Counted from the stretch's first letter, positions 11,575-23,217 are shown. The stretch is DNA of 64,000 nucleotides from Bryopsis sp. KO-2023 (GCA_030272585.1 BSYQ01000016.1:434001-498000), one strand, 5' to 3'. The notes: generated by a model not told the origin, from the sequence alone. Program-made: numbers and translations.

Positions 11575-11702
11575 TATTGGCAGGATTTCCTTGGGTGACC
11601 AATGTTCATCAATCGAGTTTGGGGCACTTGAGCGGTTTATAAGCTTTCGAAGCGTCTATCTAGCAACGAAGAACAAACCGTAGCTGGAGCTCTGGAGACT
11701 CG
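11575..11702 (+). promoter_or_regulatory. Core promoter of TUG-like gene, duplicated with the gene
   Basis: The roughly 130 bp before the ATG are nearly identical in both arms. They contain a CCAAT-type motif (GACCAATGTTCATC) and a TATA-like TTTATAAG about 60 bp upstream of the ATG. Because both elements were carried along, each copy could keep a functional core promoter. Confidence 0.4.
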
Positions 11703-12968
11703 ATGGCTGTCAATCTGGTGGTGCAGCACAGGAACAAACGGCACAACGTACGTGCTGGACCCATGAAACCGCTGTCATCGGTTTTGGAAGAGCTGTGCCA
11801 GAAGTTGAGGCCCCGTGTCGAGCCCCAATCTTGTCAGCTTCTCCTGAAAGGCGAAGCCGTGGATCTTTCGACGCCCCTTCGCCTGATGAACATTCCACCA
11901 GGTGCGAAGCTGGAGCTAGTTTCCAGCGCGGAACCGGGGCAACCGTCATCTAGAGTTCCTGTTGCGAACAATCCGACCCAAGCTCCGTTGGGGAGAGGAG
12001 AAACCGCAACGCAAACAGCCACTGATTCCATGCCGACGACTTCTGACGTCCCAACTGGGGCCAGGGACAGCGGTGTTACTCATAGTAAGACAGGGATGAC
12101 TGAGGGTGCAAGGGGAACTGGAGCTGATGCTAAAGGTGGGGTCAATCAGCGGGATGGGCTGGAGTCTGGCAATCCAGGAATGCAAGGAGTCTTGGCTGGA
12201 AGTGAACAGGAGAATCATGATGAGCTTGGGGGAAATGAAGGAGACTCAAAGATGGATGGATGGAGCTCCCTGGCATCCGTGAGCAGGAAATTTTGCTTGT
12301 TTCGAAGAGATGCTTTGGTTGAGGAGGGGGCAAGTGTATCGGATGAGGAGGTCCCTGACGATTTTTACGTTTTCACTGCGGAGGATTTCCACCGAGTGAT
12401 GAAGGAGCACCAGCAAAAAGTGGCTTTCCAAGAGGCGGGCTTGAGAACCAAAGCCCTGCGACAATTTGCTGAACATGCAAAAGCTCAAGCACTGGGTCCC
12501 GTTAGTGTTAGATTGTTTTTCCCCAGCGGTGAAGTATGTCAGACTGAGTTTGGAGCCACTGATACCATCGGGGAGGTCTATGATTTCGGGGCGGGGTTGG
12601 TGAAAGGAGGGCGGCACAGCTTCGTGTTGTATACTGCTCCACCCCGGCTGGATTTGGTGGATGAAGAGCTGACCTTGTACAAGGCTCAGTTGATTCCAGC
12701 AGCCAATGTGTATGTCGGGGCTTCGAAACCCTCCAAAAAAGGGAAAAGGAAAGTGGGGGAAACCCACGGAGCAGGGGAGGTTGAGTTGAGGGAAGATGTG
12801 AAAGCCTGTTTGATGGAGAAACCACCGATCAGACAGGGGGACTCAGTCGAACCCACAAAGAAGAGCGAAAACACCGCTAAAACTGGTGCCGAAACAGCAA
12901 CTGTTCGACCTGCAGCTCAGGCACCTGAAAAGCCCAAGAAGGGAATCCCCAAATGGATGAAATTGTAG
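11703..12968 (+). CDS. TUG/ASPSCR1-like UBX-domain protein, left copy
   Basis: Member of the UBX cofactor family of the AAA ATPase p97/Cdc48, related to ASPSCR1/TUG, which controls p97 hexamer state and vesicle retention. A single exon encodes 421 residues. Residues 1-78 match the TUG-UBL1 ubiquitin-like fold (AVNLVVQHRNKRHNVRA, then CQLLLKGEAVDLSTPLRL, then PPGAKLELV). A low-complexity Gly/Thr/Asn linker spans about 85-185. Residues 205-265 form a charged helical stretch, and 270-345 a UBX domain (VSVRLFFPSGEVCQTEF, SFVLYTAPPRLDLVDEE, AQLIPAANVYVG). The tail is Lys/Pro-rich and ends GIPKWMKL. The usual second UBL of animal TUG was not recognised. An intact paralogue lies in the right arm. 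Confidence 0.85.
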   Translation: MAVNLVVQHRNKRHNVRAGPMKPLSSVLEELCQKLRPRVEPQSCQLLLKGEAVDLSTPLRLMNIPPGAKLELVSSAEPGQPSSRVPVANNPTQAPLGRGETATQTATDSMPTTSDVPTGARDSGVTHSKTGMTEGARGTGADAKGGVNQRDGLESGNPGMQGVLAGSEQENHDELGGNEGDSKMDGWSSLASVSRKFCLFRRDALVEEGASVSDEEVPDDFYVFTAEDFHRVMKEHQQKVAFQEAGLRTKALRQFAEHAKAQALGPVSVRLFFPSGEVCQTEFGATDTIGEVYDFGAGLVKGGRHSFVLYTAPPRLDLVDEELTLYKAQLIPAANVYVGASKPSKKGKRKVGETHGAGEVELREDVKACLMEKPPIRQGDSVEPTKKSENTAKTGAETATVRPAAQAPEKPKKGIPKWMKL

Positions 12969-13933
12969 TGATTGGAGAGTTGGGGAACTGCGCTTCTCCT
13001 GGGAGTTTTCATTCAGAGGGGACTGTGCCAGTACATTAGATTTTTGCTTTTAGGTTAAAATCGTAGCTAGGAAGGATGAGAGCGGGAGCTTCTTTTATGG
13101 ACAGCATCGGCGATGATTCACTTTCACTCGCTATGTCGCTATGTTTTGCAGAAACATGGCAGATCACACTTTTCGATTCGCAGGGAAAACTATGGCATAT
13201 CCTCCACTCTTTTTTGTTCATCCCGACACCTGGTGGTAAACGATCTCGATTTGAGCAGCCAAGCTTTCCCCATCTTTTTCATTCTTGGTTTCCTTCCAGA
13301 CAGATCCAGCCTTCACACGTGCAATACAATTCTGTTGTCAAAGCAAGGGAGAAAAGACAGGTACATTGGTTGGATAGCAGTATCGTATGGCCAGAGATTT
13401 CCATTCCAAAATTTTCAAGAAAGGGTTGATCCCTGGGGGTGAGAAGGCGTGAAAGTGTGACATCAATGCAGTATTAGAATCGTTGTGTTTCCCACACAAA
13501 TGATATCAAAATTTCGGACAAACAACTGATGGATCAGATTGAAAGGAAGAGTAGTGCTTGTTGACTCAAGTTGTGTCTGTCTTGTTGCATAGTTTGTGAG
13601 GTTTCAGATTTCCTCCGATAAGGTGCCGATGGTCCAAGCGACGGAATCATGTATTCCTCTTCTGGTGCAATTCTTATAGTCCTCGAGGGAGCTGACATGT
13701 TAAGAATTAAGTTTTGTACAAATCGCTGCCACTTTCATCTTGTAATTTGTTGCAGTTCCGCTCCAAAAGTTTTCCCTGACCGATTCCTAAATTTGGCTGG
13801 ACTTGCAAGCTTGGCTGCTGGAGGACCACTCGACCCATCAAGTTTTTTCTGTTTCGTTTCATTTTTTCTTTCTGTTTTCCCCTGCGCATCAAGTTCCTTC
13901 TGGTTCTGATTTTCAGATTTTCAAAACCCATGT
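12969..13933. other. Duplicated 3' flank of the TUG-like gene
   Basis: About 970 bp between the TUG stop and the NEK stop (tail to tail), shared with the right arm but with more substitutions and indels than the coding part, as expected of untranslated DNA. An antisense open frame of about 61 codons is conserved between arms only because the duplication is recent. Confidence 0.5.
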
Positions 13934-16900
13934 TCACTTCGAGTTCAGCTGCGATTCAATGTACAGCATTTTGTAGATATAGGAAATGGCTTCTGCTTTG
14001 TCGTAGGGAATGACCTTGAATATCACTCTGGAGAGCTCAGAAATGCTGATGTCGGGCAAATCGTCCGTATGGGTTTTCACTGTGGAGTATCTACGATCAC
14101 AAGAAAATACACCAAAAATGGATTCAGAGGCATTCCTTCCAATAATGCCTTCAATGACATATTCTATGAGGTTGATGTGGTTTGGTTCTTCCATAATTCA
14201 AAACTAAATGTCTTGTTTGGTTTACTCGAATGCAATCAAAATACGTAACACACACCAACACATGGTAGATCGCAGGAATTCTTCAGGAAGCAGAATGCTG
14301 GGCAGTGTGTAGTTCTGTGTGTGTTCAATTCTTAATGGAGCACAATGTCCAATGAGATCTTTCCTAATAGAAGTAAAGCGGGAGCTTGTTTATTGTTCAG
14401 CAGCCTCTGTGGCAAGTAAATATCCAGAGCTCGGCAGGGTTGGTTTCTGTTGCACCCAAGTTTGTAAAAACTTGCTTGTGCTTTTTGAAATCATCGCAAA
14501 ACACTTACAGTTTGTCGAAGAGCTCCGTTCCAATTATGTCTTTGCATTTCTGTTTGTGCGATAAGTAGGTTTCCACCAGGGCCCCCAGCCGTTGATCACC
14601 TTCTTCCAGAGAATCAGAATTGGACTCCAGCGAATCCAGCAAGGAATTGTGGGAGCTCTGTGTTTCGGTTCGAGAAAGATCAACTGAAAACCACACACAC
14701 ACACCACACAGATACTGAATAAAGTGCCTGATACAAATTTAAAAAATCCTGTGCAGTCACAGAATCGCCACCACCAAGCAGTAAAACAAAAACAGCGCCT
14801 AGGCAAGGTCCTGGAAACAGAAACATCTGCATTTCCTTGGATTTGCAGAGCAGCTTACCTTGGGCTTGCTCTTGTTCACTGCCAGAAGTTCCACCTCTGA
14901 TCAGCATAGCTTTTTTCGAATTCTCTGTGGACGCAGGTAAATCTCTTCTGCTGACTCCAACCAATCCCCCTACCATTTCTTTATCGCAAACTGCAGGGTC
15001 AGACTCGAATTTCTGGCCAACCTTGTGAGGTGAAGAATCCTCCGGTTTCCTTGGATTTCGATTTTGCATGTCGACTTGGCCTCCGATCACACCCAAATCT
15101 GGTGTTCGCGAAGGACATCCGGCGTGGGCAGATACCTGTCGCACCAAGCATCCATTTTTTTTTCCCAGTCACTTTGGAAATGGTAAGCAAGATCGGTAGA
15201 AAGGTAAAACAGCTCTGATAAATACAACACATGTACGTATGTCTCGTCTGCTTGATAACTGATCCGAGCCGGCCATTTTCTGTTCTCCTTCGACTGGCAA
15301 CTGTCAGAGCTATTTGTACTTGGATGGGGGGCTGCTTGGGGTGCGTAGGGTTACCTTTCTTGGGGAATTCGTTGGACGTTTGAATGCAGCTCCAAGAGCA
15401 GAGGTGGTCGGTTTTCCTCGATAGGCAGAAACCGGGCGTTGCTGCCGTCCTAGGAAGCCATCCCTACCTGCAGACTTCAGCATTATGACCGTCAGGAGGT
15501 TTATCTGCAGTTCAAAGCTCTAAGGGAGAACATATCGGCATAGGGCACAAAAACTCTATCGCTGTTGTGGACAAAATCCCACAATTGATGCTCATTGGAG
15601 TGATAAATTCTTGGATCCGTGGGTTGAAAAACCGATGGCTTTGATTTTTTTGAATGTGGTGTTACCTGCCCATCAGCTTGGGGAGGATTCTGCGATCTAG
15701 CCCTTGCTGAAACAATGTCTCTCTTTCTGCCTGAAGAAAAAACAAGCTCTGTCTGAATTGAAAACCAAGGAAAATCCATGACAGCAAAACACAAACTGTT
15801 GCAGTTGTTTTACCATTTCGGGGTCGCTCTACTGGGGGTTTACTCGACTGGGATCTGTGTGGAGGTCGTTTATCAAATTCGGCAGGTCGAGTACCTTCAT
15901 GATGAGCACTCTAATTTGTCAAATCAGCCAGATCTAGGTGATTATGTATGTGTTTGGGGGACGGTGTGCTCGGTGGCTGGCAGTTATCAACATTGTTGCA
16001 TCCAAATGCTTGCCCCACAAACTGTCAAGGAAGGGAATCTTAACACGATGGAGAAAGAAAGAGAGCAGATGTACCTTTTTGCGGAAGGGGCTCTACGTTT
16101 TTGGGATTTCCATGTTGCGTTGATGGTCTACTGGCTGGAGCGGATCTGGTTGCTGCTCTTTTCGACCTCGTTCTGGTGACTGGAGGGGCCCCAGGGTCAG
16201 GCTGGGCCAACTTAATGCCATACTTCCGGGCGCGACGGCTGAGGACCGGCAATCGAAGGAGGCGGGCAGTGTCGGGTCTCCTAGACGCAACCTGGAGAAA
16301 CAAGTGAAATATTATTTCTCTGTACATCTGTATCCATGCATAGAAACATTTCCCAGAGCAGATGACTCATGGTAGAGAAATACCCATGCCTTTTCGAGGA
16401 GCAAATTTGATTAGAAAATAGAGGGAGGGGGAGGTGGCATATATGCTTGTGTTATCATTCTCCTCTAAAAAACAGAAATCGCACCTGTGTAAGACAGCGT
16501 TTGATCATGTCGATGAGCTCGGTTGAATACCCTGCCAGAGGGGGGTACCTCCCCCTCAGGATTTTGAGTATAAGGGCCCCTTGATTTCCAGCATCGAAGG
16601 GGTGCTTCTTTGTACAGCACTCGTACATGACCACCCCCAGAGCCCAAACGTCGGACTTATCATTGTATGGTTTATTTTCGCACTGCTCTGGGGAGAGGTA
16701 ATAAGGCGTTCCAACCATGGTGGTCACGAAATCGGTTTGAGCACTCATGATCCTGGCCACACCGAGGTCCCCCAGTTTCACGGTCGATTTCCGATCAAGA
16801 AAAATGTTCATACTCTTGATATCTCGATGGAGGATTTTCTTGCTGTGGATGTAGTGAAGAGCTTGGAGTACCTGACGGCAAAACACCATTTCCATGATTG

Positions 16901-18330
16901 AATAAAATTCCTTGTGTGAAATGGCAGACCAGTACAAAGGCAGACTTTTGTGAAGATTTTTGTTTGAAAGCTTTTTACGATGTGATGGAGATGTTGCGTC
17001 CCCGATAGAGTGTGAATCTGGTGTTGGGCAGAAAGAGAAATGAAAGGTTCCATGTACATCCACGAAGATTTTCCCTCAATTTTCCATTTGCATCGAGTTT
17101 CAAAGCATGGTTAAGACAGTCCTTCCACTGTGCAAATGAGCGATAATATCGTCCTTTTTCTTTTCTTTTTTTTTCATGTGGTTATTGATTTCCATTTCCA
17201 TTTTAATTTCAATTCATTTATTTATTTTGGGCTGGGTGGGTGGGTGTCATTGGTTGAAGGAACTCACTTGCATGAAAACCTTCCAAATCATATCTTCTGG
17301 GACCGGTCCATCTTGTTTTTTTATGAGATCTTGCAAAGTACCACCCTCAGCATACTCCATTACAATGTACAGACTCTCCTGACACCCCCCCCCCCAAAAA
17401 AAAAAAATTGTTGATGGAAAATCCATATATTCATAAGAAAGAATTGATATTTTTAATAGACGGTTTCGGAAACCCTTGTTATCTACTATTTCAGAATTCG
17501 GGTATATCAACAATAATAATAAACAAGATTGATCTTAACAGGACTATTGAATCCGTCTTTCATGCTGAGGCATGGGGCTGTGGGAAGGTCCAGATATACA
17601 GAATTCCACAAGAGTTGCTCAGATTTTCTTGAAAAGCAAAGTGAACACCTCATAGAGGAAGTCAGAGCTAATGGAAAGTAACGATTTCTGCCGGCTCTCA
17701 CCTCATGCACAAATGAGTCATAATATTTTGTGACATTTGGATGGTCGAGGGAAGCCAGGACAGTGACTTCTCGAAAACAGTCATCCTTCTCCTGGCAGAA
17801 AACAGTTGAATTAAATAAGAAAGCCACGATTCCACATTCGTGTTTTTATATATATATATTGTCTTCCACACATTACATGAAATAATATTTTAGTCATAAA
17901 AAAAGGATTAAGAAAAACCTATCAGACCGACTCATTGAGCTGGACTCTCTTTGCTCTTAGTTTGAATTGAAACTGGTGCAAGACAAGTGGTGCTCTTTCA
18001 CATCCAGGATTGGCATTTTTACGTCAGACAGATTTGTCTCAGCACATTTGCACTTTTCTTGTGTGCAAGCATATTGTCTCTAGAGAAGAGACGTCACACA
18101 ATCAAACAAAATTTCAAGCAACTCCACAACTGTTTCGTTTTGGTTTTTATTGTGTTTGTTTGGGGGGTATTCGTTCGACCTCGAACCTGCCTCGACATGG
18201 TGGTCATTCTCAGCTGCTTGATCGCGTACAGCAAGTCGTCGACTTTTCTGCGACCTTTCCACACGATCCCGAAACTTCCAGACCCCAGTTCCTCCAGCAG
18301 CTCGAAATCTGAAAGCGTCGAACGCGCCAT
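13934..18330 (-). CDS. NEK-family serine/threonine protein kinase
   Basis: NIMA-related kinase; the family acts in the cell cycle, centrosomes and cilia. Nine exons: 18330-18187, 17791-17702, 17378-17268, 16871-16485, 16291-16075, 15730-15666, 15135-14859, 14683-14509, 14090-13934; 540 residues with all phases consistent. The kinase domain covers about 9-265: glycine loop GSGSFG, VAIK-type Lys in LYAIKQL, hinge LYIVMEYAEGGTL, catalytic HRDIKSMN, metal motif DLG (in place of DFG, as in NEK6/7), then GTPYYLSPEQCENKPYNDKSDVWALG split over the activation and APE regions. The C-terminal half is Ser/Gln-rich and acidic (SLESNSDSLEEGDQRLG), probably regulatory, with a helical end. The organism has radial-spoke genes, so a ciliary role is plausible but not shown. 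The stop codon lies at the edge of the inverted duplication. Confidence 0.9.
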
Positions 18331-19518
18331 CCCCGAAAGGACGCTCGATAAAAGTTACTGGGCGAGTTGTCGAAGCTTTTTTTCTTACTGGATTATTGAA
18401 TGAGTGACGGTTTTGGTTGGAATGGGAAGTGGTTGAGAACAATGTTGATTTTGGTGTTTCTGCAGGAGGGGCGAACGACCTTGGAGCTGGGCGAACGTGG
18501 AGAAAATGAAAGATTGATTAAGAATGCATGTAATATTATTATTATTTGTATGGATGTGAAATCGAGGACGTACAAAAACCAACAAAGGATGCACTCCCGG
18601 CCCTGCAATCTGTGATGGAGGTGGATTGCCGTCAAGACTCCATTGGGCGAGGTGGGCGATCAACAAACTGGAGAACAGGTTTTGAGTGCATAAGGTTTTC
18701 TCTTTTTTGTCCCTGTTCCAGCATCGTGGAGGGTGATACTCTGGAAAACAATAGGGATTGGGACTGCATCTCAACAAATAAACTGTTCCTGAACCCTTCA
18801 GCTGTCAATCATACAGATAGAACCCCATGGGCTCTTCCCCCTTTCTCAGATTCCACACATCAACTCATTCGTTTAATAACTTGCATTTTAATGCAAACTC
18901 AATAGCCATTCATGTGCATGTGGTGGATGACACTGTAATGCAACAAGGGTTAAAGGATATGAACCCCTCAATTTTCATGACAAATATCCCAAACAATGTT
19001 GGAAAAATTTGTGTCAAAGCAACATCGAGAGTAAAAAGTCCAACTTTAAAGTTTTTGTATAAAGAAAACAAAATTTTTTCTGTAATGTTTTCTTTTCACA
19101 CCCTCCGTGTTTTTCGGCCTTGAGAAGTTTAGGCAAGTGAAAATATAATTACACAGGTGTACATTAAAAAAAAAGCTTGTTCTCTTGGCAAAATAAATAC
19201 AAGAAATGAAAACAATACTGGTAAATCAAAACCTCCATCAAAATTCAAGCACTGAGCAGCACCCACTAAAGCCTCCACAACACTGACATCACCGAAATAA
19301 GGCCATCAATCACCTGACAGACACAGCAGCACCCTTGCAGAAAAAGGGCAAAGATTCAAAAAAATGTTTTTCAGATTTAAGACCCGATAAGTTCGAGCCT
19401 AGTCTACATAACCTTGAGCTTGAGGTTCTTGAGTCCTACGCCCTGTTACCTACCAAGAAAAGCAATCAAGGCATAGAGAACATTTGAAAAAATCCAAAAA
19501 AAATCCAGGAAAAATCCT
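18331..19518. other. Intergenic between NEK start and hypothetical gene stop
   Basis: About 1.2 kb of AT-rich DNA with no supported coding frame. It should include the NEK promoter and, near 19140-19500, the 3' UTR of the next minus-strand gene. Confidence 0.45.
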
Positions 19519-20043
19519 CTATTTGTACAGCTTGTACTTGCTCTTCAAATCCTCCAATATGCTTTCCTTGGTCCCAACGTATCGCTCCGTCACACGCACG
19601 CTGATCTCCTCCCAGCCTCGGCAAGTGTCGATAAACGCAGTCCCTCTCGGTTGTGCGCCCACCACAGCCCTGACAACCGAGTTGCCAGAGTTCGCTATCT
19701 CTGTATAAGCTTTCAAAGCAGAAGCCTCTTCGGTCTTGATATTGGCTGCTGCCTTCCTGTCCTTAAGAGAGACAGCTAGATCGTGCGCCTCGTGATAAGC
19801 GGATCTCATGTCTTCCTTTGACGCATACTGTGTTCCCTGGTTCAAAACCGATACGCTCCTCCACCCGTTATTGCTGCTATGTATATGGGTCGCATGTCCA
19901 ACGATCACCCAACCTGGTGGCGAACTGTACGTGGCGCTGTTTTCTCTTCTTGGTTTTGAAAACCCGCTCCAGCAAGCCGTTACGTTCAGCTTATCAATGG
20001 CGATCGTGCTCTTTTCCTCGCCAAACTTCCCGCTGAAAGCCAT
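19519..20043 (-). CDS. Hypothetical protein, 174 residues, single exon
   Basis: Not recognised. The ATG at 20043 opens a continuous frame to a TAA at 19519-19521, with clear coding character and no close stops. The sequence shows no signal peptide or membrane span. The first half looks beta-rich (ATYSSPPGWVIVGHATHIHS, then NGWRSVSVLNQG), followed by an alpha-helical middle (YHEAHDLAVSLKDRKAAANI) and a second beta-like part (RGTAFIDTCRGWEEISVRVT). The tail is lysine-rich (KSKYKLYK). Domain order beta-alpha-beta is inferred by eye only. Confidence 0.6.
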   Translation of the reverse strand: MAFSGKFGEEKSTIAIDKLNVTACWSGFSKPRRENSATYSSPPGWVIVGHATHIHSSNNGWRSVSVLNQGTQYASKEDMRSAYHEAHDLAVSLKDRKAAANIKTEEASALKAYTEIANSGNSVVRAVVGAQPRGTAFIDTCRGWEEISVRVTERYVGTKESILEDLKSKYKLYK

Positions 20044-20399
20044 ATTGTCAAAGAGGCAAACTATTCACACGACGAATGCCAGTACCCTGAAGAAGTTTCA
20101 CTTGCCAACACGACCTTCGCAGCACCCATTTTTATTCAGTGCAACCATAATCACTGGATCTGACTGTGTTCTTCTCGGTGCTCGCCGGGATCCCGACTGT
20201 CGTTACGAAGTTACGTGATTTTCGAGCTGAGAAACCGAGCCGACCTCAGTATGAATTCCTCAACATGAAAAACACAGTGCACGCCGACTTAAGTTGAGAC
20301 TGCATCAAGCGCACGATCTTTGCCAACGATAGGTAAAACGAATTGGAAGTGGGGGATGGAAGATGATCTATTTTGCCATAGCCGTCAATTCAACATGGG
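20044..20399. other. Intergenic, upstream of the hypothetical gene
   Basis: About 356 bp between the 174-residue gene and the stop of the next minus-strand gene. It likely contains a promoter and a 3' UTR; no motif was identified. Confidence 0.4.
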
Positions 20400-22195
20400 T
20401 CAATCCATCCAAATAACATCGTGGAAATCTGGGGCGAATTTGCAAGCAGATTTGAGAAAGGATTCCACCCGGTCGTTGCTTTCAATCGCTGCCACCGACA
20501 TCTGTCAAACAACAGAAAAACACAACACAATAGGACCAAAAAGAAAAACAGAAAATCTTGACAAAGTGATCAATGTTTTTGTTAGATATGGTCCACAGAC
20601 TGCTTGACATACTTGTGGAGAGCATCGGTTTTTTCAATCCTTGTTGACACTTCATCTAGATATTCTGAATTCTAAACCATAGTCACATTTAACCTGTGAA
20701 AATATGTTGCACTTGTGGATCAAGCAATGTCTAATCTGTGTCTTGCTGTTGGCGGAATCATTGCTGAAAAACAACACCAACCTCAGTTATGCTTGTCACA
20801 ATTTCGATATCCTTTTGATTTTGCATCGATATGGTTGAACCTAGACACAAGGGGAAAAATAAAACTGAAAAATTACTTCTTAACCAACAGTTTTGATAGG
20901 AAAATCGAAGAATTGTCAGGAAAACAGGAGAATTGATGAAACAAATCATAAGAAGCCCTGGCTTCGACGATGGCTGGACTTGGCCAGTCATCTTTGAGCA
21001 AAATATTCAAAAACATGCACATAAAATCCTCAGTTGTTTTTTTTCTTAACCCATGTTGAAACCGTGGCAATGCGCACCACACTGCTTCAATGCTTCAATG
21101 GCCAGACTTGGGATTTCCAGTTCCCTCCCCCTGTTTTGAATAGACAGGTTTTTGGCCAACAATTCATATGCCTGCAGATCATTAGGCTTCATCTGTGAAA
21201 CCCCCATGAAATGCAACACAACTTATATCAAAACTATCCTTCAGGAACGAAGAAATGATGCAGCAACATATTTTGGCGAGCAGACGACTTGTCGAAGTGT
21301 ATATGGTTTGTTTGGGTTTCTGAAATGCTTTCATTTATGACAGTCAGACCCTGGGTGCGCATGCCTGAAGGTGAACATTCAAATGCCCCACCGACATGCA
21401 GTTTTTGATTGATAAACTGATGGATTGAGTCGTTAGTTTAGTACTAATTCCCACTGTTATGCATCGAAGCAGCATCCGTTCACCGTCTTCTAGTACTGAT
21501 CTTCTGCCAGCCCTGCCATACAACTGCATGCAAAAAAAAGGCGACATTTTTTTAAAATTCCTTCGCTTTGTTTGCTCGATGCCAAAATTTTTGAAAATTT
21601 ATTGGGGCGCTGTAAACTACTTATTTTAGAATTGAAGAGAGAAAAGAATCGTTTGGGGAATGCTGTACGACTCTTCGAAACAACTTGAAATCGAAATGAA
21701 ATATGAATTTGAGTGCATCAGTTTTGGACATTTGATTGCAATTTCTAACTGACCTGCCCTGAAGGCGGTGCTAAAGTTTTTTCCCTGGCTCTCTGTGCAG
21801 GGAAGACAAACAAAAAAACGAACAAGACATATGCTCAGTTATAGAATGATTTACTTTATGGGCATTCCATTAAAACTCTACACCACGATGACCCAACTTA
21901 ATTGCCGTATCTTCTACCACGAGTACCATCTAATTTTAATGTGAATATTGTTTTTTCCAACTTTTTGTTTGTGTGTTGAATGGGGGGAGGGATAAATTTC
22001 CCTGTAAATGAAAGGGAGCGGTCATGCAATTATTCTATTCCTGGTGATGCTAATGGACAGTACTTCGCAGAGGGCGTCATAACCAATTTTCGATCTATGA
22101 TTTCCTGCAAAAGAAGCATGTGGAGGCCGACTCGAACGTGAACGGAAAGAGAGCGAATGGCGAACACTGAACCCGGTCGCAACGACCTCGATCAT
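20400..22195 (-). CDS. Unrecognised multi-exon gene, model incomplete
   Basis: Several minus-strand exons with good acceptors and protein-like, helix-rich content suggest one gene. From the 5' side: an exon from 21523 (LYGRAGRRSVLEDGERMLLR), 21192-21078 (MKPNDLQAYELLAKNLSIQN, then LAIEALKQC), one from 20991 (DDWPSPAIVEARASYDLFHQ), one ending near 20765 (MQNQKDIEIVTSITEV), one near 20685-20620 (EYLDEVSTRIEKTDALHK), and a last exon ending at the TGA 20400-20402 (DRVESFLKSACKFAPDFHD). The 21192-21078 and 20991 exons join in phase as KQC-DDW. A start at 22195 (MIEVVATG) is a guess. The coiled-coil-like content recalls small subunits of trafficking or cytoskeletal complexes, but no family was recognised. 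Confidence 0.38.
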
Positions 22196-22518
22196 GGCTG
22201 ATTCGGACACAGAAAAAAAATTCAACAGGCGGGGGAGGAGCCTGTTGTACGTTTTACCCTGGTTCGTACTAACACAGCATCGACAGTAAAATTGACCCCC
22301 AGAACGCTGAAAATACGATTTTGAAAACTGCGCGCAGCTGGGAACGTGTTGCAGGGTGATTCCAACACATATTACGCTCGTCTGTTTGAACGGATACGTT
22401 CGGATTCGACCGCGCTGGAAAACGCGAGAACGTGGTAATAAAGGAGAGTTTTTCTGAGCAGCGTCGTGGCGACTTGGGCTTCTGGTGTTCCGCGGGCTGA
22501 GTTGGGCAGAAGGAGATA

Positions 22519-23217
22519 ATGACGACCCCCGAGGAAATCGTCGAACAAACGTTGCACATATGCCGGGAGGTTCACATTTTTAAGATTCCTCCGAGACCGG
22601 CGGCGGGCGGCTTTCGCAGCGGAGAATGGCGCATCGCTGACAAGATTTTCACGGGTCGTCTCAGAATGGTCGCTGTGGGGGAAACCTGTGAGCTTCGAAT
22701 CGAGGACACCACGACGTCGGAACTGTTCGCGGTGTGCCCCGTTGAGCAGGGCAAGCGGGAGATCGTCGTCGAACCCGTGACTGACTCCTCGCGGTACTTC
22801 GTCTTGCGCGTCGAGGACCCCACCACAAAGCGTCATGCGTTCTTGGGCATGGGTTTCGACGAGCGAGGAGATGCGTTCGACTTCTCAGCCGCTCTAGCCG
22901 ACCACGAGCGTCACGTGACTCGTGGAAGAGGCTATACGCCAACGTCCGGGTCGACTGACGCCCCGGTGGAAATGAGCGACGAAATCGCGGCACTGTATAG
23001 ATCGCGAGGGGATCTCAGTTTGAAAGAGGGTCAAACAATACACGTGAACATCAAAACCAAGGCGAAAACTGGGCAGGGTTTCTTAGCGCGCAAGTCCTTT
23101 GATGGCACGGATGGGAAAATCCTTGCACCTCCTCCTTTGGCAGGAAAGGTTGTACTACCACCCCCAGCGACAAACGCCTCCCCTCCAGAAAACTCAGGCT
23201 GGGCCACTTTCGAATAG
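22519..23217 (+). CDS. NECAP: NECAP (adaptin-ear-binding coat-associated protein)
   Basis: Endocytic adaptor that binds the AP-2 complex and controls its activation in clathrin-mediated endocytosis. The single exon encodes 232 residues, close to the family's usual 230-280. The PH-like NECAP domain spans about residues 8-165: EVHIFKIPPR at the first strand, then GEWRIADKIFTGRLRMVAVG, RYFVLRVEDPTTKRHAFLGM and GFDERGDAFDFSAALADHER, all hallmark segments. A short lysine-rich stretch (HVNIKTKAK) follows. The proline-rich tail ends SGWATFE, a WxxF ear-binding motif at the extreme C-terminus as in animal NECAPs. The start is the first ATG before the domain. Confidence 0.95.
   Translation: MTTPEEIVEQTLHICREVHIFKIPPRPAAGGFRSGEWRIADKIFTGRLRMVAVGETCELRIEDTTTSELFAVCPVEQGKREIVVEPVTDSSRYFVLRVEDPTTKRHAFLGMGFDERGDAFDFSAALADHERHVTRGRGYTPTSGSTDAPVEMSDEIAALYRSRGDLSLKEGQTIHVNIKTKAKTGQGFLARKSFDGTDGKILAPPPLAGKVVLPPPATNASPPENSGWATFE

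Larger units (their letters stand above)
11562..13939 (+). repeat. Left arm of a 2.38-kb inverted duplication
   Basis: This segment recurs in reverse complement at 53472-55854. Both arms hold a complete TUG/UBX gene, about 140 bp of upstream DNA and about 970 bp of downstream DNA. Identity is high in the gene (13 amino-acid differences in 421) and falls, with small indels, in the downstream part. Homology begins at the shared TGATTGCG upstream and ends six bases past the stop codon of the neighbouring NEK gene. Confidence 0.93.

Noticed and set aside
13036-13221. 61-codon antisense ORF conserved between duplication arms
   Set aside because: Conservation follows from recent duplication; the right-hand copy has indels altering the frame, with no extra constraint visible.
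22168-22290. Short plus-strand ORF opposite the unrecognised gene's 5' end
   Set aside because: About 40 codons, no continuation or motif.
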